Source of the DNA: Actinomycetota bacterium
GTDB taxonomy: Bacteria > Actinomycetota > Thermoleophilia > Gaiellales > Gaiellaceae
NCBI GenBank assembly: GCA_013696185.1
Contig: JACCZA010000021.1
Span: 1-8,052 of the forward strand
Direction: 5' to 3'
DNA: 8,052 nucleotides
The notes beneath the pieces were generated by a model, which was not told the origin of the DNA, did no database searches, and was given only the letters and a program-made list of their open reading frames with translations. A program made the position numbers and the translations under genes. This document shows, one piece after another, positions 1-6,786 of this stretch (position 1 is its first letter; every line of letters begins with the position of its first letter).

Positions 1-624
1 GCCCGCTCGACCAACGTCGGCGCCGTCTTCTCCGAGGCGATGGACGCGACCACGATCACCGCCTCGAGCGTCACGCTCGTCAAGCAGGGCACGACGACGC
101 CGGTGCCGGCGAGCATCGGCTACGACCCGACCGCCCGCACCGTCACGCTCGACCCGACGAGCGATCTGGAGGCCTCCACGAGCTACACCGCCACCGTCAA
201 GGGCGGCACCGCGGGAGTCAAGGACACGGCGGGCAACCCGCTCGCAGCCGACGACAGCTGGAGCTTCACGACCGCTGCGGCCCCCGACACCACGCCGCCC
301 ACGGTGACGAGCGTGAGCCCCGTAGAGAGCGCCGTCGACGTGTCGGCAGGCACGAGTGCGACCGCGACCTTCTCCGAGGCGATCAACCCGGCCACCGTGA
401 CGAGCTCGACCTTCACCTTGAGCAAGGAAGGGCTCGGCGTGCCGCTGGCGGCCACAGTCAGCTACGACGGCGCCACCAGGACCGCCACCCTCGATCCGGG
501 CCTCGTGCTGGAGGCGGGCGCTCGCTACACGGCCACGCTTACGGGCGGCTCCGGCGGGGTCAAGGACTCGGCGGGCAATCCCCTCGCCGCCGACAAGGCC
601 TGGACGTTCACCGTGGCGACAGGC
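1..624 (+). repeat. Tandem Ig-like domain repeats (first copy truncated by window edge)
   Basis: Two homologous coding units, about 1-279 and 298-624, are similar at both protein and DNA level. The segment coding AGNPLAAD followed by a tryptophan strand (near 229-270 and 571-612) is nearly identical in both. They represent duplication of an extracellular Ig-like domain. More copies may lie upstream of the window. Confidence 0.7.
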
Positions 625-1254
625 TCGCCGGTCGCGCAGGACTCGTTCACGCGCACCGCGTCAGCCGGCTGGGGTGCAGCCGAGACCGGCGGAATCTGGT
701 CGATCCTGCGCGGAGCCGCCTCGAACTTCGCGGTCGACGGCTCGAGAGGCACGATCTCGACGCCGAAGGGCACGGTCGAGCAGTCGGCACACCTCGCCTC
801 GGTGTCCACCCGCGACGTGGATGCTCGGGTCGAGGTGCGGTTCCCGGCGACGGTGAAGGGCTCTCGCAACGTCTACGCCTTCCTGCTCCTGCGCAGCCAG
901 GCCGGTGGCGGTCACTACCGCATCGGCCTCGCCCTGACGCCCGGTGGGAAGATCCTCGTCCGCGGGCAGACCGACACGGGCACGTCGCTGTTCCCGGACG
1001 CGGACACGGGGCTCGGCTTCTCGGCGGGAGTCCCCTACGTCCTGCGGGTGCAGGTGCAGGGTGCGAGCCCGACCACGATCCGCGCAAGGGCCTGGATGGC
1101 GGCCGCCCCCGAGCCGGCGGGCTGGCTCGTCACGGCCACCGACAGCACAGGTCCCCTGCAGAGTGCCGGCGCGGTCGGCATCAGGACGCTCAACGACTCG
1201 AGTACCGCGATGAGGCTCGAGTTCGACGACCTCCTCGCGACGCCGCTGCCGTAG
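1..1254 (+). CDS. Secreted Ig-like repeat protein with C-terminal lectin-like module (5' partial)
   Basis: The frame is open from base 1 to the TAG at 1252-1254, giving 417 residues. The true start lies off the left edge, because the first Ig repeat is already under way at base 1 and the ATG at 40 falls inside it. Two repeats of bacterial Ig-like type (Big_5/SbsA-like) are visible at about residues 1-92 and 97-206. Each carries FSEA(M/I), a YTAT strand, the GVKD(T/S)AGNPLAAD signature and a W(S/T)FT end, and a DTTPP linker joins them. Residues from about 212 to the end form a different module beginning DSFTRT..GWG..ETGG.W, which resembles beta-sandwich (concanavalin A/LamG-like) modules of actinobacterial extracellular proteins; that fold is inferred. 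There is no LPXTG motif and no C-terminal membrane anchor. The probable role is a secreted or surface-bound adhesin or carbohydrate-binding protein, but no catalytic residues are recognised. It converges on the next gene with a 24-nt gap. Confidence 0.85.
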   Translation, partial: ARSTNVGAVFSEAMDATTITASSVTLVKQGTTTPVPASIGYDPTARTVTLDPTSDLEASTSYTATVKGGTAGVKDTAGNPLAADDSWSFTTAAAPDTTPPTVTSVSPVESAVDVSAGTSATATFSEAINPATVTSSTFTLSKEGLGVPLAATVSYDGATRTATLDPGLVLEAGARYTATLTGGSGGVKDSAGNPLAADKAWTFTVATGSPVAQDSFTRTASAGWGAAETGGIWSILRGAASNFAVDGSRGTISTPKGTVEQSAHLASVSTRDVDARVEVRFPATVKGSRNVYAFLLLRSQAGGGHYRIGLALTPGGKILVRGQTDTGTSLFPDADTGLGFSAGVPYVLRVQVQGASPTTIRARAWMAAAPEPAGWLVTATDSTGPLQSAGAVGIRTLNDSSTAMRLEFDDLLATPLP

Positions 1255-1278
1255 CACCTCTCGCCCGGGCGGCTGCGA

Positions 1279-2976
1279 TCAGCGCTCCCAGTGGGTCAGG
1301 CTGCCGCGCGGACGCACGATGCCGGGGTCGCTCTGCCGGTAGCCCGCCCGGCGCATGACACGCCCGACGTACTGCTGAAAGGTGATCTCACGCGGCTCGG
1401 CCGGCACGCCCTTCGCGCCGTAGGCCTGCCGGATCGCCTGGAGGGCGTAGGGGAGCGCGGCGTCCTCCCAGCGGTGCCGGAACCGCTCCCGCGCTCCGGC
1501 TCCCTCCGGAGACGGCGGCGAGATCAGCGGGTCGCCGGTGGGCGTGACGAGCACCCAGACGGAGTCGTGCCCCCGGCGGACACGCTCGATCGTCGCGGCG
1601 AAGTTGAGGGCGTCTCGCGGCCATGCCTCCGCGGGCGTGTAGACGTTCTTCGCGCGGACGTCGACCGTGAAGCCGGTCGCCGTCGTATCGATCCGCCTGA
1701 GGTCGATCGGCCGCCTCGTGTACAGGGCTACCTGGTAGGAGGCGAGCGGATACGCCACGATGGCGTCCGACGGGGACGCCTTCGCCTCGACCTCGGCCAC
1801 GAGCGGACCGACCTCGTCGACGGGGTACACCGGCGTCGGAGCGAGGAAGAGCAGGAGCACGGCAGCCGCTAACGCCCCCACGCCCGTCGCTCGCGGAGCG
1901 CGTCTCGCGAGCGCGTCGACAGTCACCGCGACCGCCATCATGAGGGCGGGGTACAGGTAGACGTCGGTTCGGCCCGTGCCGAGAGGCGCGAGGTCACGCG
2001 TCGCGAGCAGGAATGCGATCGCGATCGGGCCCAGCAAGAGGAGGCCGAGGAGCAGCCGCCGCCAGAGGACTACGCCATAGGCCACGGCGAACAGGGCGGC
2101 CGCAACCTCCCCTCCCCGCAGGCCGGTAGCGTGCGTGGCCACGCGCCCCGCGGTGACCGAGACGGCGGCGAGGGCCTGGCCGACGCCCCCACCGAGAGGG
2201 ATGTAGTACCCCCGCCAGAAGGACGTCAGCGCCGGCGAGACCGCGGGGTGCAGGACGAGCACCCACCAGAGGAGCGTGAACGCGCCGGCCAGCGCGCTCG
2301 GCACGAGCGCGATCCGCAGCCGCGAGCGGTCCTCGCGCCACAGAGCGACCAGGCCGACCCCGAGGCCGGTGACGAGGAAGATGACGCTCGGGCTCGAGAG
2401 GAGGAGCGCCCCCACGCCGGCGAGCGCCAGGTAACGCCAGCGGCGAGCGCTCGTGACGTCGTCGAGCAGCCACCAGGCGAGCCCGAGCAGGCAGACGACG
2501 CAGAGGGTGTCGAGCGAGTATTGCTTGACCCGCGTCGCATCCTTGACGAACTCCGGAGAGACGGCGAGCAGGAACGCGCCGGCGCCCGCTGCGACGCGGA
2601 CGAGCCCGCGGCGGACGAGGACGACGTAGAGGACCGGGGGCGTCACGATCGCGATCAGGAGCGGCAGCAACTGCGCCTTCCACTCGTCGAATCCGACGAG
2701 GGCGAGCCAGCCCTTGAGCAGGGCCGCAAAGCCAGGCGCGGTCACGGCGACGAGCAGGAACTCGGAGAGTCCGTCCGTCTTCGTCACGAGCGCGGTCCAG
2801 GCGTCGTCGCGGTAGAGACTCGGGGTGGCGTCGAACGCCGGGCGCGCCAGGAAGGTGACGACGCCCGCGAGGAGCGCCACGAACGCGAGATCGAGCGAGG
2901 ACGAGGTACGCCTGAGCGACTTCAGCCGAGAGCTCGACGGTGCGGCTCTCGGCCCGGCTCGGGGATCAGCGCTCAC
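1279..2976 (-). CDS. GT-C family membrane glycosyltransferase, ArnT/PMT (GT39)-like
   Basis: A 565-residue polytopic membrane protein, probably a polyprenyl-phosphate-sugar-dependent glycosyltransferase acting on the outer face of the membrane. About ten hydrophobic segments are visible, at about 30-46, 105-122, 126-140, 155-171, 180-203, 222-243, 289-304, 305-325, 342-355 and 364-382. The first external loop holds an acidic motif, YRDDAW (residues 55-60), at the place where GT-C enzymes carry their catalytic or metal-binding acidic residues. VKQYSLD (150-156) resembles the R.YSL motif of GT39 relatives, and LGTGRTDVYLYPAL (332-345) resembles a GR..L(Y/F)L.P motif of bacterial members. Residues 383-565 form a soluble, probably external C-terminal domain. 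The start is a GTG; an in-frame TAG just upstream (2983-2985) excludes a longer form, and no good Shine-Dalgarno is seen, so a start slightly downstream is possible. It is divergent from the GT2 gene. Donor and acceptor cannot be deduced. Confidence 0.78.
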   Translation of the reverse strand: MSADPRAGPRAAPSSSRLKSLRRTSSSLDLAFVALLAGVVTFLARPAFDATPSLYRDDAWTALVTKTDGLSEFLLVAVTAPGFAALLKGWLALVGFDEWKAQLLPLLIAIVTPPVLYVVLVRRGLVRVAAGAGAFLLAVSPEFVKDATRVKQYSLDTLCVVCLLGLAWWLLDDVTSARRWRYLALAGVGALLLSSPSVIFLVTGLGVGLVALWREDRSRLRIALVPSALAGAFTLLWWVLVLHPAVSPALTSFWRGYYIPLGGGVGQALAAVSVTAGRVATHATGLRGGEVAAALFAVAYGVVLWRRLLLGLLLLGPIAIAFLLATRDLAPLGTGRTDVYLYPALMMAVAVTVDALARRAPRATGVGALAAAVLLLFLAPTPVYPVDEVGPLVAEVEAKASPSDAIVAYPLASYQVALYTRRPIDLRRIDTTATGFTVDVRAKNVYTPAEAWPRDALNFAATIERVRRGHDSVWVLVTPTGDPLISPPSPEGAGARERFRHRWEDAALPYALQAIRQAYGAKGVPAEPREITFQQYVGRVMRRAGYRQSDPGIVRPRGSLTHWER

Positions 2977-3074
2977 GGGGAGCTAGCGCCGCTCGCATCG
3001 GCGATACACAATGCGTCGGTGACCCGCCCGACCTCCACTTGGCTCGTTTGCCCGGCACGGAGGGTCAGAGCGTA
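2977..3074. promoter_or_regulatory. Divergent intergenic region, presumed promoters for both gene directions
   Basis: These 98 nt separate the starts of two divergent glycosyltransferase genes, so both promoters should lie here or just inside the genes. The only AT-richer patch is GATACACAAT at 3003-3012, a possible -10 element (TACACA-like) for the rightward genes. No convincing -35 hexamer stands 16-18 nt upstream of it, and no clear inverted repeat or operator was found. This is a positional inference. Confidence 0.35.
3059..3064 (+). promoter_or_regulatory. Shine-Dalgarno that sets the GT2 start
   Basis: GGAGGG lies 10 nt upstream of the GTG at 3075. This supports that start over the in-frame ATG at 2940, which would overlap the divergent gene and add a 45-residue extension unrelated to the family. 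The GT2 family normally begins just before the SFIVPAYNE strand, as it does here. Confidence 0.6.
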
Positions 3075-3761
3075 GTGCGCGTGTCCTTCATCGTGCCGGC
3101 CTACAACGAGGCGGGCACGATCCTGGAGGTGCTCGAGCGCGTCGAGGGCCTCGGTCTGGACACGCAGATCGTCGTCGTCGACGACGGCTCGACCGACGGC
3201 ACTGCCGACATCGTCGAGGAGTGGCGTCAGGGGCGCAACGGGATCGTGCTGGTGCGGAAGGCGAACGGCGGCAAGGGCAGCGCCATCCGCGCCGCCGTCT
3301 CGGCGATCGACGGCGACATCGTCGTGATCCAGGACGCCGACATGGAGTACGACCCCGCGGATGTGCCCTCCCTGATCGAGCCGATCGAGCGGGGAGTCGC
3401 GGACGTCGTGTACGGCTCGCGGCTCTCCGGTGGCCGGCCCCAGCGCGCGTACCTCTTCTGGCACCTCGTGGGCAACCGCTTCCTCACGCTGACGACGAAC
3501 GTCCTCTTCAACACGACGCTCTCGGACATGGAGACGGGGTACAAGGCCTTCCGGGTCGAGGTGTTCCGCTCGCTGAAGCTGCGCCAGGACGACTTCGCCA
3601 TCGAGCCGGAGATCACGGGGCAGATCTGCAAGCGCAACCTGCGCGTCTACGAGCTGCCGATCGCCTACTACGGGCGCACCTACGCCGAAGGCAAGAAGAT
3701 CACGTGGCGCGACGGCTTCAAGGCGCTGCGCGTCCTCGTGCAGGTGCGCGTGCGCGACTAG
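3075..3761 (+). CDS. GT2 family polyprenyl-phosphate sugar synthase (DPM1-like)
   Basis: A 228-residue GT-A fold glycosyltransferase of family 2, resembling dolichyl/polyprenyl-phosphate mannose synthase. It would transfer a sugar from a nucleotide-sugar to polyprenyl phosphate on the cytoplasmic face. Visible motifs are PAYNE (8-12), the nucleotide-binding DDGSTDGT (36-43), NGGKG (64-68), the metal-binding QDAD followed by EYDP (86-94), YGSRL (113-117), DMETGYKAFR (151-160) and EPEIT (177-181). A basic C-terminal region with EGKKI.W.DG matches the family end. No C-terminal membrane segments are present, so it resembles the short, soluble DPM1 type rather than two-domain forms with membrane helices. 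It begins at GTG 3075 behind a good Shine-Dalgarno and ends 10 nt before the next gene, so it probably heads a three-gene operon. Mannose versus glucose or another sugar cannot be decided from sequence. Confidence 0.9.
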   Translation: MRVSFIVPAYNEAGTILEVLERVEGLGLDTQIVVVDDGSTDGTADIVEEWRQGRNGIVLVRKANGGKGSAIRAAVSAIDGDIVVIQDADMEYDPADVPSLIEPIERGVADVVYGSRLSGGRPQRAYLFWHLVGNRFLTLTTNVLFNTTLSDMETGYKAFRVEVFRSLKLRQDDFAIEPEITGQICKRNLRVYELPIAYYGRTYAEGKKITWRDGFKALRVLVQVRVRD

Positions 3762-3771
3762 CCTTGGGGGC

Positions 3772-5571
3772 ATGCGCCGGTGCCTCGCCGCCCTCGTCTG
3801 CCTGCTCGCGCTCGGCCCGTCGATCGCCCGGGCGGCAGACGCGCCGACCCAGCCAGCCTACGACGACCGCGGCAACCTCGTCGATACGCCCCTCGCCCCG
3901 ACGCCGGAGCCGAAGCGGCTGGACGAGCGCCGGGCGACCGCGCGGCTCCTCGCGCATCCGAAGGTCGCCGACTGGCTCGGCCGCTATCCGCCGCGTCCGA
4001 CCACGGAGGCGACCTTCGACGAGGACGCGCGCACGTGGACGGTGAAGGCCTGGTCGGGTAAGGCCGGCCAGATCGCGCTCGGCACCGTCGACGATGCGAG
4101 CGGGCACGTCACGGAGGCCTGGACGGGGCCCCAGGTCGCCTGGAAGATGGCTCGCGGCTCGGACGGGGCGTTCGGCGGCAAGCAGATCAACAACCCGGTG
4201 GTCTGGCTCGTCTTCTGCGGCGCCTTTCTCCTCGGGCTCGGCGACCTCCGCCGGCCGCTCAGCCTGCGCAACCTCGACCTGCTCGCCCTGCTCTCCTTCT
4301 CGCTCTCGCTCTGGTTCTTCAACCGGGGCGACGTCTTCTGGGCCGTGCCGCTCGTCTACCCGCCCTTCGCGTACCTGATCGGCAGGCTCGCCTGGATCGG
4401 CATCAGGGGCAGGCGCGCCCCCGCGTCGCGGCCCCTCTGGCCGGTGTGGGTGCTCGCCGCGGCGACGGTCTTCCTCGCAGGCTTCCGCGTCGGGCTGAAC
4501 GTGCAGGACTCGAACGTGATCGACGTCGGCTACGCGGGCGTGATCGGCGCGCACCGGATCGCGAACGGCCAGGCGCCGTACGGGCACATGCCGACGCAGG
4601 GCGACCTCAAGGCCTGCGGCCCTGCCGACTCGGAGGGCGAGATCCGGCAGCGCATCCAGACGAACGGGCGCTGCGAGGCCTCGAACGATCGGGGCGACAC
4701 CTACGGACCGGTGGCCTACGCCGCCTATCTGCCCGGCTTCTGGAGCCTCGGCTGGACGGGCAAGTGGGACGACTTGCCGGCCGCGCACTTCACCTCGATC
4801 GCCTTCGACCTCCTCTGCCTCGTCGGCCTCGCGCTCGTCGGGCTGCGCTTCGGCGGCGCGCGGCTGGCGGCCACGCTCGCGTTCGCCTGGGTGGCGTACC
4901 CCTTCACGCAGTACGCCTCGAGCTCGAACACGAACGACTCGGTCCTGCCCGCGTTCCTCATCTTCGGCTTCCTCTTCCTCACGGCGCCCTGGGCGCGCGG
5001 GGCGTTCGCCGCCTGGGCCGGGTGGACGAAGTTCGCAGCTCTCGTCGTGGCGCCGCTGTGGCTGACCTACGGCAGCCGGGGACGCCCTCGCCGCTCGTGG
5101 TGGACGTACGCGGGCGGCTTCGTCCTCGCCACGGCGGTCGCCTTCGCCGTCCTCCTGCTCGAGCCCGACCCGTTGCACGCGGCGCGCGTCTTCGCCGAGC
5201 GGACGATCGGATGGCAGATCGGGCGCGAGTCCCCGTTCTCGCTCTGGGACTGGCGGCAGTACCACGCGGCCGGGATTCCCGACCTCCACCTCGTGCAGCG
5301 CCTGCTGCAGGTCGCGCTCGTGGTCGCGGCCCTCGCCGCCGCCTTCGTCCCCCGCGTCAAGTCGCCGCTCCAGCTCGCGGCGCTCACCGGGGCGCTGATC
5401 GCGGGCTTCGAGGTCGTGCTGACGCACTGGTCGTGGCTCTACCTGCCGTGGTTCTACCCCTTCGCCGCGATCGCGCTCGTCGCTGCGGCTCCGAGGTCGC
5501 GCCCGCGCCGGGAGGTGGAGCCGATCCGTGACGCGAGCAGCGAGCAGCGAGCGCTCGTTCCGGCCGGCTGA
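3772..5571 (+). CDS. Polytopic GT-C-like membrane protein with secreted PepSY-like N-terminal domain
   Basis: A 599-residue protein. Residues 1-22 form a signal peptide (RR, hydrophobic core, then ARA-ADA), which supports the ATG start although GGGGG sits only 1 nt upstream. Residues 23-140 are soluble and external; the stretch at about 79-128 (a TFDEDARTWTV strand, then VDDASGHVTEAWTG) resembles a PepSY-type repeat, which is an inference. About eleven membrane segments follow, near 142-157, 165-182, 187-207, 221-240, 341-358, 362-376, 389-408, 411-433, 443-463, 508-526 and 533-573. A GT87/DUF2029-like order is seen: DVGYAGVIGAHRIANGQAPY (251-270), YGPVAY (311-316), and a lysine in WTKFAALVVAPLW (418-430). 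Between the PY and YGP motifs is a loop of about 40 residues with Cys282 and Cys301. It is probably a membrane glycosyltransferase using the lipid-linked sugar made by the upstream GT2; the acceptor is unknown. It overlaps the next gene. Confidence 0.7.
   Translation: MRRCLAALVCLLALGPSIARAADAPTQPAYDDRGNLVDTPLAPTPEPKRLDERRATARLLAHPKVADWLGRYPPRPTTEATFDEDARTWTVKAWSGKAGQIALGTVDDASGHVTEAWTGPQVAWKMARGSDGAFGGKQINNPVVWLVFCGAFLLGLGDLRRPLSLRNLDLLALLSFSLSLWFFNRGDVFWAVPLVYPPFAYLIGRLAWIGIRGRRAPASRPLWPVWVLAAATVFLAGFRVGLNVQDSNVIDVGYAGVIGAHRIANGQAPYGHMPTQGDLKACGPADSEGEIRQRIQTNGRCEASNDRGDTYGPVAYAAYLPGFWSLGWTGKWDDLPAAHFTSIAFDLLCLVGLALVGLRFGGARLAATLAFAWVAYPFTQYASSSNTNDSVLPAFLIFGFLFLTAPWARGAFAAWAGWTKFAALVVAPLWLTYGSRGRPRRSWWTYAGGFVLATAVAFAVLLLEPDPLHAARVFAERTIGWQIGRESPFSLWDWRQYHAAGIPDLHLVQRLLQVALVVAALAAAFVPRVKSPLQLAALTGALIAGFEVVLTHWSWLYLPWFYPFAAIALVAAAPRSRPRREVEPIRDASSEQRALVPAG
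5517..5520 (+). promoter_or_regulatory. Shine-Dalgarno for the GT87-like gene
   Basis: GGAG lies 7 nt before the GTG at 5528, with a second GGAGG at 5511-5515. Both sit inside the end of the preceding gene. They support a start that overlaps the upstream gene by 44 nt and point to translational coupling. Confidence 0.5.
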
Positions 5572-6778
5572 GCTCCCCGCGGCAGCGCTCGGCGCGCTCG
5601 CGGCGCTCCTCTTCCTCGCGGCGTGGTGGGGCCTCCACCACGGCTTCTACGCCCGCGACACGATCGTCGACACCCCGGTCTACAGGAGCTACGGCGATCG
5701 CATCGCGGCGGGGGAGGTGCCCTACCGCGACTTCCGTCTCGAGTATCCGCCCGGGGCGCTCCCCGTCTTCGCGCTCCCGGCCCTCGGAGCCGACACGAGC
5801 TTCGACCGCTACCGGCGGCGGTTCGAGGGTCTGATGGCGGGCTCGGGCGTCGCGCTCCTCGGGCTGACGGCCGCCACGCTGGCGCTGCTTCGCGCAGCTC
5901 GCAGGCGGATGGTGGCCGCGCTCGCATTCGCAGCGCTCGCTCCCCTCGCGCTCGGCTCGGTGATGCTCTCGCGCTTCGATCTCTGGCCTGCGGCGCTGAC
6001 AGCAGCCGCGCTCGCGGCGATCGTCGCGGGCCGGGACCGGCTCGGCTCGGCCACGCTCGCCCTCGCCGTCGCGGCGAAGCTCTACCCCGGCGTGCTCGTG
6101 CCGCTCGCCGCCGTGTGGGTGTGGCGCCGGCGCGGGCGCCGGGAGGCCTTCGTCTGCGGCGGGATCTTCCTCGCCGTCCTCGCCGCGTGCTACCTGCCGT
6201 TCCTCGCGCTCGGCCCCTTCGGCGTGGCGGAGAGCCTCGGGCGCCAGCTCTCGCGGCCGCTCCAGCTCGAGAGCCTCGGCGCCGCCGTCCTGCTCGCGCT
6301 GCACCACCTCGGCGCGCTGCAGATCTCGATGGAGTCGAGCCACGGCTCGCAGAACGTGGCCGGCCTGCCGGGCGTCGTCGTCGGCATCGTCCAGACCGCG
6401 GTCCAGGCGGGCGTGCTCGTGGCCGTCTGGGTCGCGTTCGCGCGCGGGCGGATGGAGCCCGAGCGGCTCGTCACCTACGCGGCCGCGACCGTGCTCGCCT
6501 TCGTCGCGCTGGGGAAGGTGCTGTCGCCGCAGTTCCTGATCTGGCTCGTGCCGCTCGTGCCGCTCGTGCGCGGCCGCCGCGGCCTCGCCGCCTCGGCGCT
6601 CCTCGGCGCCTCGCTCGTCCTGACCCAGCTCTGGTTCCCGTTTCGGTACTGGGACTTCGCGCTCAGGTTCGACGAGACCGCCTCGTGGCTCGTGCTCGCG
6701 CGGGACGTCGTCCTCGTGGCAGCTCTCGCCGTCCTCCTCCTGCCTGCCCGTGCGCCCGCGTGGCGGCGGGCACCTTGA
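5528..6778 (+). CDS. GT87 (DUF2029)-type membrane glycosyltransferase, PimE-like superfamily
   Basis: A 416-residue integral membrane protein of the GT-C clan. Family members transfer mannose or another sugar from a polyprenyl-phosphate donor on the outer face; PimE is the characterised mycobacterial relative. The first external loop reads DTIVDTPVYRSYG followed by AGEVPYRDF and EYPPG (44-76), with candidate catalytic acids Asp45 and Asp49. Further family-like motifs are SRFDLWPA (148-155), KLYPGVLVPLA (184-194) and GKVLSPQFLIWLVPL (329-343). About ten hydrophobic segments are seen, the first at 16-34. The GTG start has GGAG 7 nt upstream and overlaps the preceding gene by 44 nt. The protein shares motif order with the product of that gene, so the two look like distant paralogues acting in one pathway. 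It converges with the phosphoesterase gene, with only 8 nt between stop codons. Donor and acceptor are not deducible. Confidence 0.85.
   Translation: MTRAASSERSFRPAELPAAALGALAALLFLAAWWGLHHGFYARDTIVDTPVYRSYGDRIAAGEVPYRDFRLEYPPGALPVFALPALGADTSFDRYRRRFEGLMAGSGVALLGLTAATLALLRAARRRMVAALAFAALAPLALGSVMLSRFDLWPAALTAAALAAIVAGRDRLGSATLALAVAAKLYPGVLVPLAAVWVWRRRGRREAFVCGGIFLAVLAACYLPFLALGPFGVAESLGRQLSRPLQLESLGAAVLLALHHLGALQISMESSHGSQNVAGLPGVVVGIVQTAVQAGVLVAVWVAFARGRMEPERLVTYAAATVLAFVALGKVLSPQFLIWLVPLVPLVRGRRGLAASALLGASLVLTQLWFPFRYWDFALRFDETASWLVLARDVVLVAALAVLLLPARAPAWRRAP
5533..5553. repeat. Three tandem copies of a heptamer (GCGAGCA/G) in the gene overlap
   Basis: The unit GCGAGCA occurs twice in a row, followed by GCGAGCG, at 5533-5539, 5540-5546 and 5547-5553. 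It lies in the 44-nt region read in two frames (end of the 599-residue gene, start of the GT87-like gene). It may be chance in GC-rich DNA, but a 7-nt unit would shift frame if copy number changed. Confidence 0.6.
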
Positions 6779-6786
6779 GCAGGCCC

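Noticed and set aside
1255..1283. Hairpin terminator between the Ig-like gene and the GT39-like gene
   Set aside because: Only a loopless palindrome CGCCCGGGCG (1262-1271) and a 4-bp stem (1272-1283) are present, with no T-run, so neither supports an intrinsic terminator call.
2940..3074. Upstream-extended start for the GT2 gene at ATG 2940
   Set aside because: It would add 45 residues with no family similarity and overlap the divergent gene by 37 nt. A GGAGGG Shine-Dalgarno stands 10 nt before GTG 3075, next to the conserved VSFIVPAYNE start.
2131..3075. Plus-strand open frame opposite the GT39-like gene
   Set aside because: The translation is almost entirely Arg, Glu, Asp and Gly, mirroring the hydrophobic codons of the real minus-strand membrane gene.
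3718..5427. Long minus-strand open frame (569 codons) opposite the 599-residue membrane protein
   Set aside because: The product is a charged low-complexity shadow (EGRDHERD-like composition). The plus strand here encodes a signal peptide and regular membrane segments with GT-C motifs.
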